Program-made: the position numbers and the translations under genes | Assembly (NCBI RefSeq): GCF_040253615.1 | Contig: NZ_JBEJGY010000004.1 | Span: 3,162,001-3,226,000 of the forward strand | Direction: 5' to 3' | Source: Streptomyces sp. Edi4 | Lineage (GTDB): Bacteria; Actinomycetota; Actinomycetes; Streptomycetales; Streptomycetaceae | DNA length: 64,000 nucleotides | In this document: positions 24,577-33,237 of the stretch, piece after piece | Layout: each line of letters starts with the position of its first letter | Position numbering within the stretch: the first letter of the stretch is position 1 | The notes under the pieces: generated by a model | Databases searched by the model: none | The model's input: only the letters and a program-made list of their open reading frames with translations | What the model was told of the DNA's origin: nothing

Positions 24577-26451
24577 GTGGGGAAGAACAGCGTGCGCGGG
24601 GAGGGGACGCACGGCAGGGTCGAGCGCGCGGACGAACTCGGCTGGGACGAGAGCCTGTACGAGGACCGGCCGGCCGGACCCGCGCCGCACGGGCCCGCGA
24701 CGGACGGACCCGCGACGGACGGACCGCCCGGCCGGTCCTCGGCACCCGGCAGCGGACCGGGGAACTTTGCCGCGCCCGGCCGCACCGGCAGGTCCGAGGG
24801 CACCCGCACGCCCGCCGGCTCCGGCGGGCCCGCCGCGCCGGGCGGTTCCGACGGCGCGGGGGAGGCATCGGCATCGGCTGCGGCGTCCGGCGACGGGCGC
24901 CGGGGCAAGGGCGGCCGACGCAGACGGGGCACCCGCGGACGGCGCGTCCTGAAGTGGGGCGCGATCACGCTCGCGGTGCTCATAGTCGGGACGGCCACCG
25001 CCGGTTACCTGTACTACCAGCACCTCAACAACAACATCCGCAAGGGCGACCGCAGCGCGGGTGGCAGCGACGCCAAGAGGACCGCCCCGAACGCCCAGGG
25101 CCAGACCCCTCTGAACATCCTCCTGATCGGCTCCGACAGCCGCAACAGCGACGCCAACGTCGCGCTCGGCGGCGCCAAGGAGAACCGGGGCAGCGCCCCG
25201 CACGCGGACGTACAGATGCTGCTGCACGTCTCCGCCGACCGCAAGAACGCCTCGGTCGTGAGCATCCCGCGCGACACCCGGGTGGACATCCCCGAGTGCA
25301 AGGACCCCGACACCCACAAGACCAACGCGGCCACCAACGACGTCATCAACGAGGCGCTGGGCCGCGGCGGTGCGGGCTGTGTCCTGGACACCTGGGAGAA
25401 GCTCACCGGCATATACATCGACCACTGGATGATGGTCGACTTCGCCGGCGTGGTGGCCATATCCGACGCGGTGGGCGGCGCCGACGTCTGCGTGAAGCAG
25501 AACATCGACGACCACCCCACCAAGCTCCAAAGGGGCGGCTCGCACCTGCACCTGACGGCCGGCAACCACACCGTGAAGGGCGAGCAGGCCCTTCAGTGGC
25601 TGCGCACCCGGCACGCCTTCGGCAGCGACATCGGCCGCTCCCAGGCCCAGCACATGTACATGAACTCGGTGATCCGCAACCTCAAGGACCAGAACGCGTT
25701 CACCGACACGGGCCGCCTGATGGGCATCGCCGAGACAGCGACCAAGTCGCTCCAGGTCTCCGAGGAACTGGGCACCGTCAAGAAGCTGTTCGACCTGGGC
25801 ATGGAGCTCAAGGACATCCCCATGGACCGCATCAACATGCTGACCATGCCGCGCCTGCCGGACCCCAAGGATCCGGACGCGCACGTGGTGCCGGACAGGA
25901 GCAAGGCCGACGCGCTGTGGGCGATGCTGCGGGACGACAAGCCGCTGGACGGCAAGAGCGACGGCAAGAAGGACGCCAAGCCTTCCGCCGGCCCCTCAGC
26001 CGATCCGTCCGGGTCGCCCACGGGTCCGGCCGCCGCGGCCCCCGGCACGCTCGCGGTGAGCGTGGTCAACGGCACCGGCACCGACGGCCGCGTCGCCGCC
26101 AAGGGCCGCGCCACCGAGGTCGTCTCGGCGCTCAAGGACAAGGGCTTCACCAAGGCCGCCACGGGTACGAGCAGGCCCGCCGCCACCAGTGAGGTCGACT
26201 ACCCCAAGGCCGCCGGAGCCCAGGGCAAGGCGGACGCCGAGTCGGTCGCGGCGGCCCTCGGCCTGCCCGCCGGCGCGGTCAGGACGTCCGACGTGTTGGG
26301 CCTGACCCTGGTGGTCGGCGGCGACTGGCGCACCGGCGCGAGCTACCCCGCGCAGGACCCCAAGGCCACCGACCCGCTCCAGGACACCGAGACGGTCAAC
26401 GGAGCCGACAAGGGCGCCTGCATGGAGGTGTACGCGCCCTACCGCTTCTAG
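24577..26451 (+). CDS. LCP family protein 3 with LytR_C domain
   Basis: The 624-residue protein has a 120-residue Gly/Pro/Ala-rich cytoplasmic tail, an Arg-rich stretch followed by one membrane helix (about 127-147), an LCP domain (NILLIGSDSRNSD, VSIPRDTRVDIPE, LRTRHAFGSDIGR) and a LytR_C domain in the last 130 residues (LAVSVVNGTGTDGRVAAKG). The role is expected to be glycopolymer ligation to peptidoglycan. The GTG start at 24577 has GAGGGG eight bases upstream. It ends near a strong terminator and is convergent with a GT2 gene. It lies 74 bases after LCP 2, so the two may be partly co-transcribed. Confidence 0.9.
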   Translation: MGKNSVRGEGTHGRVERADELGWDESLYEDRPAGPAPHGPATDGPATDGPPGRSSAPGSGPGNFAAPGRTGRSEGTRTPAGSGGPAAPGGSDGAGEASASAAASGDGRRGKGGRRRRGTRGRRVLKWGAITLAVLIVGTATAGYLYYQHLNNNIRKGDRSAGGSDAKRTAPNAQGQTPLNILLIGSDSRNSDANVALGGAKENRGSAPHADVQMLLHVSADRKNASVVSIPRDTRVDIPECKDPDTHKTNAATNDVINEALGRGGAGCVLDTWEKLTGIYIDHWMMVDFAGVVAISDAVGGADVCVKQNIDDHPTKLQRGGSHLHLTAGNHTVKGEQALQWLRTRHAFGSDIGRSQAQHMYMNSVIRNLKDQNAFTDTGRLMGIAETATKSLQVSEELGTVKKLFDLGMELKDIPMDRINMLTMPRLPDPKDPDAHVVPDRSKADALWAMLRDDKPLDGKSDGKKDAKPSAGPSADPSGSPTGPAAAAPGTLAVSVVNGTGTDGRVAAKGRATEVVSALKDKGFTKAATGTSRPAATSEVDYPKAAGAQGKADAESVAAALGLPAGAVRTSDVLGLTLVVGGDWRTGASYPAQDPKATDPLQDTETVNGADKGACMEVYAPYRF

Positions 26452-26500
26452 GTCCGGTCCGGCCCGGGCCGGTCCAGACCGGTCCGCGTACGCGACACGA

Positions 26501-26536
26501 GGGGGCGCCCGGTGCTCATCGGCACCGGGCGCCCCC
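26501..26536. terminator. Strong hairpin terminator between convergent genes
   Basis: A perfect 15-base stem (26501-26515 with 26522-26536, starting GGGGGCGCCCGGTGC) with a six-base loop lies between LCP gene 3 and the convergent glycosyltransferase gene. It can serve both strands. No long U-run follows, as is usual in Streptomyces. Confidence 0.85.
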
Positions 26537-26570
26537 TTGGCGCCCTTGGGCGAAAATCCGCGCGTACGGA

Positions 26571-27587
26571 TCAGACGGACGTGGTCCGCACCGCCGGGCG
26601 GCGGCTCGCGATGACCTTGCGAGCCAGCGCCTTCGGGCTGGTCAGGAAGCCGAAGCCCCACGACATGTGCATGGTGGCCAGCGCCACCGGGATCTGGGCG
26701 CGGGCCTTGAGCGAGAGCCCCTTGCCGGCGGGCAGCGAGCCCGCGGCGATCGCGGCGAGATAGCCGGCCGGGACGACGAAGCCCCACGGCGTGACGAGCG
26801 CGCCCACCACGACACCGGCCGCGATCGCGCAGACGGCGCTCGGCGGCGCGAGGTAGCGCAGGTTGATGGAGCCCTCGTGGTAGCGGGCCACCACGTGGCG
26901 CCAACGCCCGTAGTCCTTGTACTGCTTGGCGAGCGCCTTGACCGAAGGGCGCGGCCGGTACTGCACCTTGAGCTCGGGCGAGAACCAGATGAGGCCCCCG
27001 GCCTCCCTGATCCGGAAGTTCAGCTCCCAGTCCTGGGCGCGGATGAACTCCTCGTTGTAGCCGCCCTGTTGTTCAAGCGCCTCGCGGCGGAAGACACCCA
27101 GATACACGGTTTCGGCGGGGCCCGCCGCGCCTCCGGTGTGGAAGGCCGCGTTGCCGACGCCGATCCTGGAGGTCATCGCGGCGGCGACCGCGTCCTCCCA
27201 GGCGTTCTCGCCCTCGGCGTGCATGATGCCGCCGACGTTCTGCGCGCCGGTCTCCTCCAGGAGGCGTACGGCGGTGGCGATGTAGTTCGGCGAGAGCATG
27301 CCGTGGCCGTCCACGCGCACCACGATCGGGTGGCGTGAGGCCTTGATGGCGGCGTTCAGAGCCGCGGGCGTGCGCCCGGTGGGATTGGGGACCGTGTGGA
27401 CGCGCGGGTCCTCGGCCACCAGCTCGGCGGCGATCGCGTCCGTACGGTCGCTGGAAGGACCGAGCGCGATCACCACCTCCATCTCCCCCGCGTACTCCTG
27501 TTCCAGGATGTGTCGGACCGAGTTGCGCAGATGCCGCTCCTCATTGAGGACCGGCATGATCACGGAAACAGCAGGCGTGGCGTTCAT
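26571..27587 (-). CDS. Glycosyltransferase family 2, single domain
   Basis: The 338-residue protein has a GT-A fold start AVSVIMPVLNEERHLRNSV, the nucleotide-binding DxD-like VVRVDGHG near residue 93, and an acceptor-side motif EEFIRAQDWELNFRIREAGG. Two or three hydrophobic segments lie at the C-terminus (from about residue 250), so it is probably anchored to the inner face of the membrane. Placed among five LCP genes, it probably adds a sugar to a lipid-linked wall polymer, but donor and acceptor are unknown. Similar enzymes make succinoglycan-type polymers. The ATG is at 27585-27587. Confidence 0.9.
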   Translation of the reverse strand: MNATPAVSVIMPVLNEERHLRNSVRHILEQEYAGEMEVVIALGPSSDRTDAIAAELVAEDPRVHTVPNPTGRTPAALNAAIKASRHPIVVRVDGHGMLSPNYIATAVRLLEETGAQNVGGIMHAEGENAWEDAVAAAMTSRIGVGNAAFHTGGAAGPAETVYLGVFRREALEQQGGYNEEFIRAQDWELNFRIREAGGLIWFSPELKVQYRPRPSVKALAKQYKDYGRWRHVVARYHEGSINLRYLAPPSAVCAIAAGVVVGALVTPWGFVVPAGYLAAIAAGSLPAGKGLSLKARAQIPVALATMHMSWGFGFLTSPKALARKVIASRRPAVRTTSV

Positions 27588-27707
27588 CGGTGGTCACGTT
27601 ACCGCGAACGGGGGACAAGGTCGCGCGGCGGCCGGGGCGGTGCCCGGGGTAGCTGATCGTATGGGCCTACGGTGCTCACGATCCCCCTGTCACCCGCGGA
27701 GGTCCCC

Positions 27708-29207
27708 GTGCCCACGCCGCCCCGCCCGCGCCCCGTACAACCCGGTAAGCCCCGCAGCAGACAGCAGGACGAGCGCCCGCGCTGGGGCATGCGGCTGGCG
27801 ACCACGCTGTCCGTCCTGGTGCTCGGCGCGGGTGGCGTCGGGCACGCGGTGGTGACCAGTCTGGACGGCGGGATGGGCCGGGTGGACCCGTTCCGCGACA
27901 TGAAGAACCGGCCGCAGGGCAGCCTTGGCACCAACATCCTCCTGGTCGGCACCGACGGGCGGGACAGGATCACGCCGGAGGAGAAGCAGAAGTACCGGCT
28001 CGGCGGCGCCCCCTGCCACTGCACCGACACGATCATGATGGTGCACGTGTCGGCGGCCCGGGACCGGGTCAGCGTCGTGAGCCTGCCCCGTGACTCCTAC
28101 GCGGAGGTGCCCGAACACACCGACTCGACGACCGGCGAGAAGCACCCCCGCCACCCGGTGAAACTGAACGCGGCGTACGCCGAGGGCGGGCCCTCGCTCA
28201 CGGTGCGCACGGTGGAGAGCATGACGGGCCTGAAGATCGACCACTACGTGGAGGTCGACTTCACCAGCTTCATGAAGACGGTCGATGTCGTCGGCGGGGT
28301 ACGCATCTGCACGGCCCGCCCCATGAAGGACTCCTACACCGGGCTCGACCTCGCGGCCGGCACCCACCAGCTGGGCGGCGGCGAGGCCCTGCAATACGTG
28401 CGCTCCCGGCACACCGACGGCTCAGCCGACCTCGGCCGCATGCAGCGCCAGCAGCGCTTTTTGGCCGCGCTCATCGAGAAGGCGACCAGCAACGGCGTGC
28501 TGCTGAACCCGGTGAAGTTCCGCGAGGTCGCCTCGTCCCTGCTCTCCTCGGTACGGGCCGACGAGGGCTTCGGGACGGCGGAGATGCTGAGCTTCACCTC
28601 CGCGATGAAGGGGTTCTCGCCCTCGTCGTCGGACTTCACGACCGTGCCGCTCGGGCAGCTCGGCATGCAGGTCAAGGGCGTCGGGTCGACGGTCAAGTGG
28701 GACGAGCCGAAGGCGAAGAAGCTGTTCCGGCTGCTGCACGACGACAAGCCGCTCGCCCCGCACGCCCCGCCGAAGCCCGTGGTCCCCGCCGCGCCACCGG
28801 CCGCCAAGGACGCCAAGGCGCCGCACAAGGAGCCGGGCGCGGTGGTCGAGGTGGCGCCCGAGCAGATCCGGGTGCAGGTCTTCAACGGGACGCGGACCGA
28901 CGGGCTCGGGCGCCGTGTGGACGACGCGCTGCACGCCACGGGCTTCCGGACCAGCCGCGCCCCCCGGGCGAGCGCGAACCTGGAGACGCACCGCACCCTG
29001 ATCGAGTACGACCCGCGCTGGGACCGCTCGGCCAAGTCGCTCGCGGTCGCCCTGCCGGGCAGCGAACTGCGCCCGGTCAAGGGGCTCGGCGCCACGCTGA
29101 AGGTGACGGCGGGCGCGGACTTCAAGGATGTCGTGCCGGTACGGGTCGAGGACGCGCCGCAGGGCGACTTCGGCACGGTCACGGGCGACCGGGTGGTCTG
29201 CCCCTGA
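27708..29207 (+). CDS. LCP family protein 4 with LytR_C domain
   Basis: The 499-residue protein has a 30-residue Pro/Arg-rich cytoplasmic tail, one membrane helix (about 31-52), an LCP domain (NILLVGTDGRDRI, VSLPRDSYAEVPE, YVRSRHTDGSADLGRMQ) and a LytR_C domain (RVQVFNGTRTDGLGRR) from about residue 385. It should ligate glycopolymer to peptidoglycan. The GTG at 27708 is chosen because GGAGG lies five bases before it; a GTG at 27672 is the other option. It diverges from the GT2 gene over a 120-base gap. A C-H-C motif (GAPCHCTDT) near the active-site loop is unusual for the family members here. Confidence 0.9.
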   Translation: MPTPPRPRPVQPGKPRSRQQDERPRWGMRLATTLSVLVLGAGGVGHAVVTSLDGGMGRVDPFRDMKNRPQGSLGTNILLVGTDGRDRITPEEKQKYRLGGAPCHCTDTIMMVHVSAARDRVSVVSLPRDSYAEVPEHTDSTTGEKHPRHPVKLNAAYAEGGPSLTVRTVESMTGLKIDHYVEVDFTSFMKTVDVVGGVRICTARPMKDSYTGLDLAAGTHQLGGGEALQYVRSRHTDGSADLGRMQRQQRFLAALIEKATSNGVLLNPVKFREVASSLLSSVRADEGFGTAEMLSFTSAMKGFSPSSSDFTTVPLGQLGMQVKGVGSTVKWDEPKAKKLFRLLHDDKPLAPHAPPKPVVPAAPPAAKDAKAPHKEPGAVVEVAPEQIRVQVFNGTRTDGLGRRVDDALHATGFRTSRAPRASANLETHRTLIEYDPRWDRSAKSLAVALPGSELRPVKGLGATLKVTAGADFKDVVPVRVEDAPQGDFGTVTGDRVVCP

Positions 29208-29291
29208 CGGGCGAGTGGTCCGCCCCCGGCCGGGGAGGACCGCCGCCGGCCGCCCGGGCTCCTCGCCCGGGCCTCTTCGCCGGCCCGGTCG

Positions 29292-29351
29292 CTAGGGGGT
29301 GTCTGGTGGACCATGGCCGGGGGCGACCCTGATCCACCAGACACCCCCTAG
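29292..29351. terminator. Perfect 19-bp inverted repeat ending two convergent genes
   Basis: CTAGGGGGTGTCTGGTGGA (29292-29310) pairs exactly with 29333-29351, separated by a 22-base loop. It lies between LCP gene 4 and the thioesterase, and its right arm overlaps the thioesterase stop codon (CTA at 29348-29350 on the plus strand). A bidirectional terminator is the simplest reading. Confidence 0.8.
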
Positions 29352-29872
29352 TCGTCCAGGCCCTCCGCCGCCCGCTTCTCGCGCAGGTCCATGATCGCGC
29401 GGCGGCGGGCGAGCCGGTGGGTGCGGCGGATCTGCGCCTCCTGGTAGCGGCGCTCGTCGCGCTCGGTCTCGGGGAGCACCGGCGGCACCGGGCGTGGCTT
29501 GCCATCGGCGTCGACGGCCGCGAAGACGAGATAGGCGGAGCCCACCTGCTGGGCCGGGGTCGACTCGTTCCAGCGCTCGGCGAGCACCCGCACGCCGACC
29601 TCCATGGAGGACCGTCCCGTCCAGTTGACCTGCGCCTTCACATGCACCAGGTCACCGACCCTGACCGGCATGAGGAAGACCATCTCGTCCATCGACGCGG
29701 TGACGGCCGGCCCACCCGAGTGCCGCCCGGCCACCGCGCCGGCCGCGTCGTCGACCAGCTTCATGATCACGCCACCGTGGACCGTGCCAAGGAGGTTGGT
29801 GTCGTGGGTGGTCATGATGTGGCTCAGGGTGGTTCGGGAGGCCGAGGTCGGCTTGCCCGGAAGATCAGTCAT
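29348..29872 (-). CDS. Acyl-CoA thioesterase, hotdog fold
   Basis: The 174-residue protein hydrolyses acyl-CoA to free acid and CoA. It matches the bacterial BACH/YciA hotdog family: LSHIMTTHDTNLLGTVHGGVIMKLVDDAAG holds the start of the fold (with the HGG turn and the catalytic Asp in VDDAAG), followed by AVTASMDEMVFLMPV and DLVHVKAQVNWTGRSSMEVGV. The Arg/Glu-rich C-terminal 30 residues are extra and probably helical. The ATG at 29870-29872 lacks a ribosome site, but a -10 TAAAGT lies seven bases before it, so the message is probably leaderless. Its physiological substrate is unknown. Confidence 0.92.
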   Translation of the reverse strand: MTDLPGKPTSASRTTLSHIMTTHDTNLLGTVHGGVIMKLVDDAAGAVAGRHSGGPAVTASMDEMVFLMPVRVGDLVHVKAQVNWTGRSSMEVGVRVLAERWNESTPAQQVGSAYLVFAAVDADGKPRPVPPVLPETERDERRYQEAQIRRTHRLARRRAIMDLREKRAAEGLDD

Positions 29873-29879
29873 GCGTACT

Positions 29880-29885
29880 ACTTTA
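29880..29885 (-). promoter_or_regulatory. Leaderless-type -10 for the thioesterase gene
   Basis: On the minus strand TAAAGT is followed by seven bases and then the ATG start at 29872. This spacing puts the transcript start at the first codon. A -35 is not clear. The gene has no ribosome site, which fits. Confidence 0.5.
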
Positions 29886-29990
29886 GGCGCCGTACGATGA
29901 CCGGCTCATTGCATCAGCTGTGCAACAGCCCCGCTGCGAATTCCCCCCTGCCCTGTCGGGCCCGCGGGGTGGCCGTGCATGCTGGACGGC

Positions 29991-31286
29991 ATGAACGATT
30001 GGCCCGACGGCAATGGCAACGCCCGCGGAAGCGGTGAGCGCGACGCCTACGGGCGCGGCAGCTCCGCCGCGCGGCCCGAGGGCGCGCGCCGGATGCGGCA
30101 CGTCCAGCGTCCCGTCCCCCAGCAGCAGCCCGCCCACGACGACGGCTACGGGCAGCCCCCGCGCAGCCGGCGCGGCGGTGTGCCGGGACAGGGTTCGTAC
30201 GACAGCGGCTACAGCGAGGGCCATGTCTACGGCGGTGGCGGCGGCCCGGGAGGCCGGGGCCCGGCCGGACCCGGCGGGCCGCGCCGGGGCGCCGGGCGCC
30301 GGCCGGGCGCCGCGCCGAACTGGCGCAGACGCATCACCATCGGCGTGCTGACCCTGGTCGGCGTGCTCCTGGTGACCTCGGTCGCCACGTACTTCTGGGC
30401 GGACGGCAAGGTGCGCCGCGAGGTGGACCTGTCCAAGGTCATCGACCGGCCCGACGAGGGCAAGGGCACCAACTACCTGATCGTCGGCTCCGACTCGCGC
30501 GACGGCATGTCCGCCGACGAGAAGAAGAAGCTGCACACCGGCTCGGCCGAGGGCAAGCGCACGGACTCGATGATCCTGCTGCACACGGGCGACAACGGGA
30601 ACACGATGGTCTCGCTGCCGCGCGACTCGTGGGTGACGATCCCGAGCTTCAAGGGGTCCGACTCCGGAAAGTCGTTCCCGTCCAAGGGCAAGGACAAGCT
30701 CAACGCGGCGTTCTCCATCGACGGCCCCGAACTGCTCGTGCGGACCGTCGAGGCGAATACGGGTCTGCACATCGACCATTACGCCGAGATCGGCTTCGCG
30801 GGGTTCGCCAACATCGTGGACGCGGTCGGCGGCGTGGAAATCGATATCCCGCAGGACATCAAGGACAAGGACTCCGGGGCCGACTTCAAGAAGGGCAAGC
30901 AGACCCTCGACGGTCAGCAGGCGCTCGCCTTCGTGCGCAACCGGCACGGTTACGCGGCCGGTGACCTGGAGCGTACGAAGAATCAGCAGAAGTTCCTTTC
31001 CGCGCTCGCCAGCCAGACGGCGACGCCCTCGACCGTCCTGAATCCCTTCAAGCTGTATCCGGTGATGGGCGCGGGCCTCGACACCTTGATCGTCGACAAG
31101 GACATGAGCTTGTTCGACCTGGGCTCCATGTTCTGGGCGATGAAGGGCATCACGAGCGGCGACGGCATCTCGATGAACATGCCGGTGGCGGGCGACGGCC
31201 CCCAGACCTCGCTGCTGTGGGACAAGAGCAAGGTCACGCAGTTGGTGAACGAGCTGAAGAACGACGATGCGGTGACCGTCAAGTAA
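29991..31286 (+). CDS. LCP family protein 5
   Basis: This 431-residue member has a Gly/Arg-rich cytoplasmic tail of about 105 residues, a membrane helix (about 108-130) and an LCP domain with YLIVGSDSRDGM, VSLPRDSWVTIPSFKG, FVRNRHGYAAGDLER and the segment INAAFSIDGPELLVRT-like KLNAAFSIDG. It ends shortly after the LCP domain, without LytR_C. It is expected to ligate a glycopolymer to peptidoglycan. The ATG at 29991 is preferred over ATG 29979; CATGCT seven bases before it could be a -10 for a leaderless message. It diverges from the thioesterase gene, with 118 bases between the starts. Confidence 0.9.
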   Translation: MNDWPDGNGNARGSGERDAYGRGSSAARPEGARRMRHVQRPVPQQQPAHDDGYGQPPRSRRGGVPGQGSYDSGYSEGHVYGGGGGPGGRGPAGPGGPRRGAGRRPGAAPNWRRRITIGVLTLVGVLLVTSVATYFWADGKVRREVDLSKVIDRPDEGKGTNYLIVGSDSRDGMSADEKKKLHTGSAEGKRTDSMILLHTGDNGNTMVSLPRDSWVTIPSFKGSDSGKSFPSKGKDKLNAAFSIDGPELLVRTVEANTGLHIDHYAEIGFAGFANIVDAVGGVEIDIPQDIKDKDSGADFKKGKQTLDGQQALAFVRNRHGYAAGDLERTKNQQKFLSALASQTATPSTVLNPFKLYPVMGAGLDTLIVDKDMSLFDLGSMFWAMKGITSGDGISMNMPVAGDGPQTSLLWDKSKVTQLVNELKNDDAVTVK

Positions 31287-31307
31287 GCCACGCGGCACGG
31301 CATTTGG

Positions 31308-31343
31308 GCCCGGCCCGCCGCATTCCGATGCGGCAGGCCGGGC
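31308..31343 (+). terminator. Terminator after LCP gene 5
   Basis: GCCCGGCC-CGCCGCAT (31308-31323) pairs with ATGCGGC-A-GGCCGGGC (31328-31343) around a short loop, followed by TTTCT. It lies 21 bases after the LCP 5 stop. Confidence 0.8.
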
Positions 31344-31588
31344 TTTCTCGTGCGCGCGGCGCACCCGGCACTCCCCCATGACATGCCTCACAGGAAAAGC
31401 ACAGGGGCCGGGAGCAACTGTCCCGTTTTGCGCGGATTAATTCCCACGGAGCGCCGCCTACCACTTTCTCCCCGCCCGACAACTGCCTTTCCCGCCCACA
31501 ATTGCGGCCATACGATCACTGCCGTCGCGCGGCGTGATGACACCGCGGCGCTGACGACTCAGCTTTTCGGACCCAGAAAAGGGCTCAC

Positions 31589-32881
31589 TTGAATATCCGT
31601 CGCATTTTCGCCACCACCGTCGCCGCCGCCGTGACCGCCCCGGCCGTGCTGCTCTCGGTGTCCCCCGCGTTCGCCGCGGACACCACTCCCTCTTCTTCGA
31701 CGCAGAAGCAGACGCACGCGCAGACGCCGACCTACGCGGCCCTGAAGAAGGCCGCCGCCGACGCGGCCAAGGCCTATGACGTGGCCCTGAAGGCCCACAA
31801 CGACCAGCAGGCCCTCCTCGACAAGCTGATGGCGACCGATGCCCCCGAGGCCAAGGCCTTCCGGGACGCGAGCGCCGCCGCCGACAAGGCCAAGGCTGCC
31901 AAGGCTGCCGCCGACAAGGCCGTGACCGACGCGAAGGCCAAGGTCGACGGGCTCCCCGAGACCGCGAGCGCCGAGCAGAAGGAGGCCGCGCGGACGGCGG
32001 TCACCGACGCCGAGGCCACCGCCAAGGAGGCCGCCGCGGCGTCGACGGCTGCCGACGCCAAGGAGAAGAGCGAGGACGACGCCCTCTACGAGCTGCGCGC
32101 GGCCGCCCTGCGCAAGGGCGGCGAGCTGTCCAAGGCCAAGAACGCCGCCGAGAAGGCCAAGAAGGACGCGGCCGCCGCGTTCGAGGCCGCCGGGAAGTGT
32201 GTCTGGCTGCCGGAGCTCTCCTCGCAGCTGAAGGGGCTGCCGGCCCAGGTCGTGGCCGGCACCTCGGTCGACTTCTCCTTCCAGGTGACCAACGGCACCG
32301 ACCGCACGCTCGATGTGGACCCGCTGTTCCTCGTCACCGCGAAGGGGGCCAAGGCGCAGTGGCTCGACGGGTCGGTATGGAAGGCACTCGCCACCGACCG
32401 CTCCTCCCGGGTCGGGGCCACGAACGGTCTGAAGCCCGGCTCCGCGATCGAGGTGAAGGTCCGCCTGACGGTCGACGCCAACGCCACGGATGCCAAGGGT
32501 GACGCCCTGATCGCCGGTGACGCCTCCGACGCGTACAACCCGTGCATCCACGGCCCGATGAAGGGCTACAAGTTCAAGGTGCTGCCCGCCGGCAGCAAGA
32601 CGGACGGCGACACCGCCAAGCCGCAGCCGGTCGACGACAAGGACCGCCCGAAGCCGGCCGCCAAGCCCGCCGGGGGCGGCTCGACGCCCACCGCCCAGGG
32701 CGGAGCCGCGGCCACCCCGCTGAACACCACGGCCTCCCCCGCCCCTGCCACGGGGGCACTGGCCAGCACCGGCTCGTCCTCCGCGATGCCGAAGCTCGCC
32801 CTCGCGGGCGGCGCGGCCGTGGTCCTCGGCGCCGGCGCGGTCGTCCTGACCCGCCGCCGCAAGGCCGCCGACCGCACCTGA
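31589..32881 (+). CDS. Sortase-anchored (LAxTG) surface protein with coiled coil
   Basis: The 430-residue protein starts with a signal peptide (MNIRRIFATTVAAAVTAPAV, cleavage after AFAAD-type site). Residues 50-200 are an Ala/Lys/Asp-rich helical region of coiled-coil type. A beta-rich domain follows (220-340), with two cysteines (GKCVWLPEL and YNPCIHGPM) that may form a disulfide, then a Pro/Ala-rich linker and a C-terminal sorting signal: LASTG, a hydrophobic helix and RRRKAADRT. LAxTG is the motif of class E sortases in Streptomyces. The start is TTG at 31589 with AAAAGGG five bases before it. Function beyond wall anchoring is unknown. Confidence 0.87.
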   Translation: MNIRRIFATTVAAAVTAPAVLLSVSPAFAADTTPSSSTQKQTHAQTPTYAALKKAAADAAKAYDVALKAHNDQQALLDKLMATDAPEAKAFRDASAAADKAKAAKAAADKAVTDAKAKVDGLPETASAEQKEAARTAVTDAEATAKEAAAASTAADAKEKSEDDALYELRAAALRKGGELSKAKNAAEKAKKDAAAAFEAAGKCVWLPELSSQLKGLPAQVVAGTSVDFSFQVTNGTDRTLDVDPLFLVTAKGAKAQWLDGSVWKALATDRSSRVGATNGLKPGSAIEVKVRLTVDANATDAKGDALIAGDASDAYNPCIHGPMKGYKFKVLPAGSKTDGDTAKPQPVDDKDRPKPAAKPAGGGSTPTAQGGAAATPLNTTASPAPATGALASTGSSSAMPKLALAGGAAVVLGAGAVVLTRRRKAADRT

Positions 32882-32897
32882 CGTTCCCGCAGAGCCC

Positions 32898-32937
32898 AAG
32901 GGCCCGCATCCGTGGCATGTGCCGGATGCGGGCCCTT
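32898..32937. terminator. Bidirectional terminator, original end of the acyl-CoA dehydrogenase gene
   Basis: A 15-base stem, AAGGGCCCGCATCCG (32898-32912) with 32923-32937, follows the surface protein gene. It also lies 17 bases past the orphan TAA of the duplicated dehydrogenase end (32955-32957). It was probably the shared terminator of both genes before the island at 33019-35912 was inserted. Confidence 0.8.
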
Positions 32938-32953
32938 CCCCAACTCGCGTGCC

Positions 32954-33018
32954 GTTACGGCAGGTTGCGGGACATCACGATGCGCTGGACCTGGTTGGTG
33001 CCCTCGTAGATTTGCGTG
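32954..33018 (-). repeat. attL-like orphan copy of the acyl-CoA dehydrogenase 3' end
   Basis: These 65 bases repeat 35913-35977, with 54 of 65 identical. Read on the minus strand they encode TQIYEGTNQVQRIVMSRNLP and then TAA, the exact C-terminus of the acyl-CoA dehydrogenase. The codons here are G/C-ending (ATC TAC GAG GGC ACC AAC), like the rest of the chromosome. This copy is cut off from the gene body by the island, so it is no longer translated. Confidence 0.85.
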
Positions 33019-33055
33019 CATCAAGGGGTCGCCGAGCCTGGCCGTTTCGGATCGC

Positions 33056-33085
33056 TGTTGGTCATGCGTTGGTCACGCGACCAAC
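33056..33085. promoter_or_regulatory. GTTGGTC repeats, possible operator
   Basis: GTTGGTC occurs twice in direct orientation (33056-33062, 33068-33074), and the second copy forms an inverted repeat with GACCAAC (33079-33085) around four bases. It lies upstream of the first island gene. The regulator gene downstream in the same operon could act here; this is inference. Confidence 0.4.
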
Positions 33086-33142
33086 CGTCCCCGTCGCCGC
33101 TCTGGCAGACGACCAGTGAGGGGACCTCTTTATGCCAAGACG

Positions 33143-33165
33143 TGCATAGTCGCGTGCTTGCATAG
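33143..33165 (+). promoter_or_regulatory. TGCATAG direct repeat before the island operon
   Basis: TGCATAG occurs at 33143-33149 and 33159-33165, 16 bases apart start to start, about 80 bases before the ATG at 33238. The spacing (about 1.5 helical turns) suggests either a -10-like element or a pair of protein sites. Confidence 0.3.
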
Positions 33166-33237
33166 ACGCCCCGCCCGCCCCGCTCGTACCGTCGACCCGA
33201 GCGGCCCGCAGGCGGCCGGGAAGAGGGAGTTCACACT

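Noticed and set aside
32566..33024. Open frame of 152 codons across the surface-protein end and the orphan dehydrogenase end
   Set aside because: It reads out of frame through a terminator and the duplicated 3' end; it is a by-product of the duplication.
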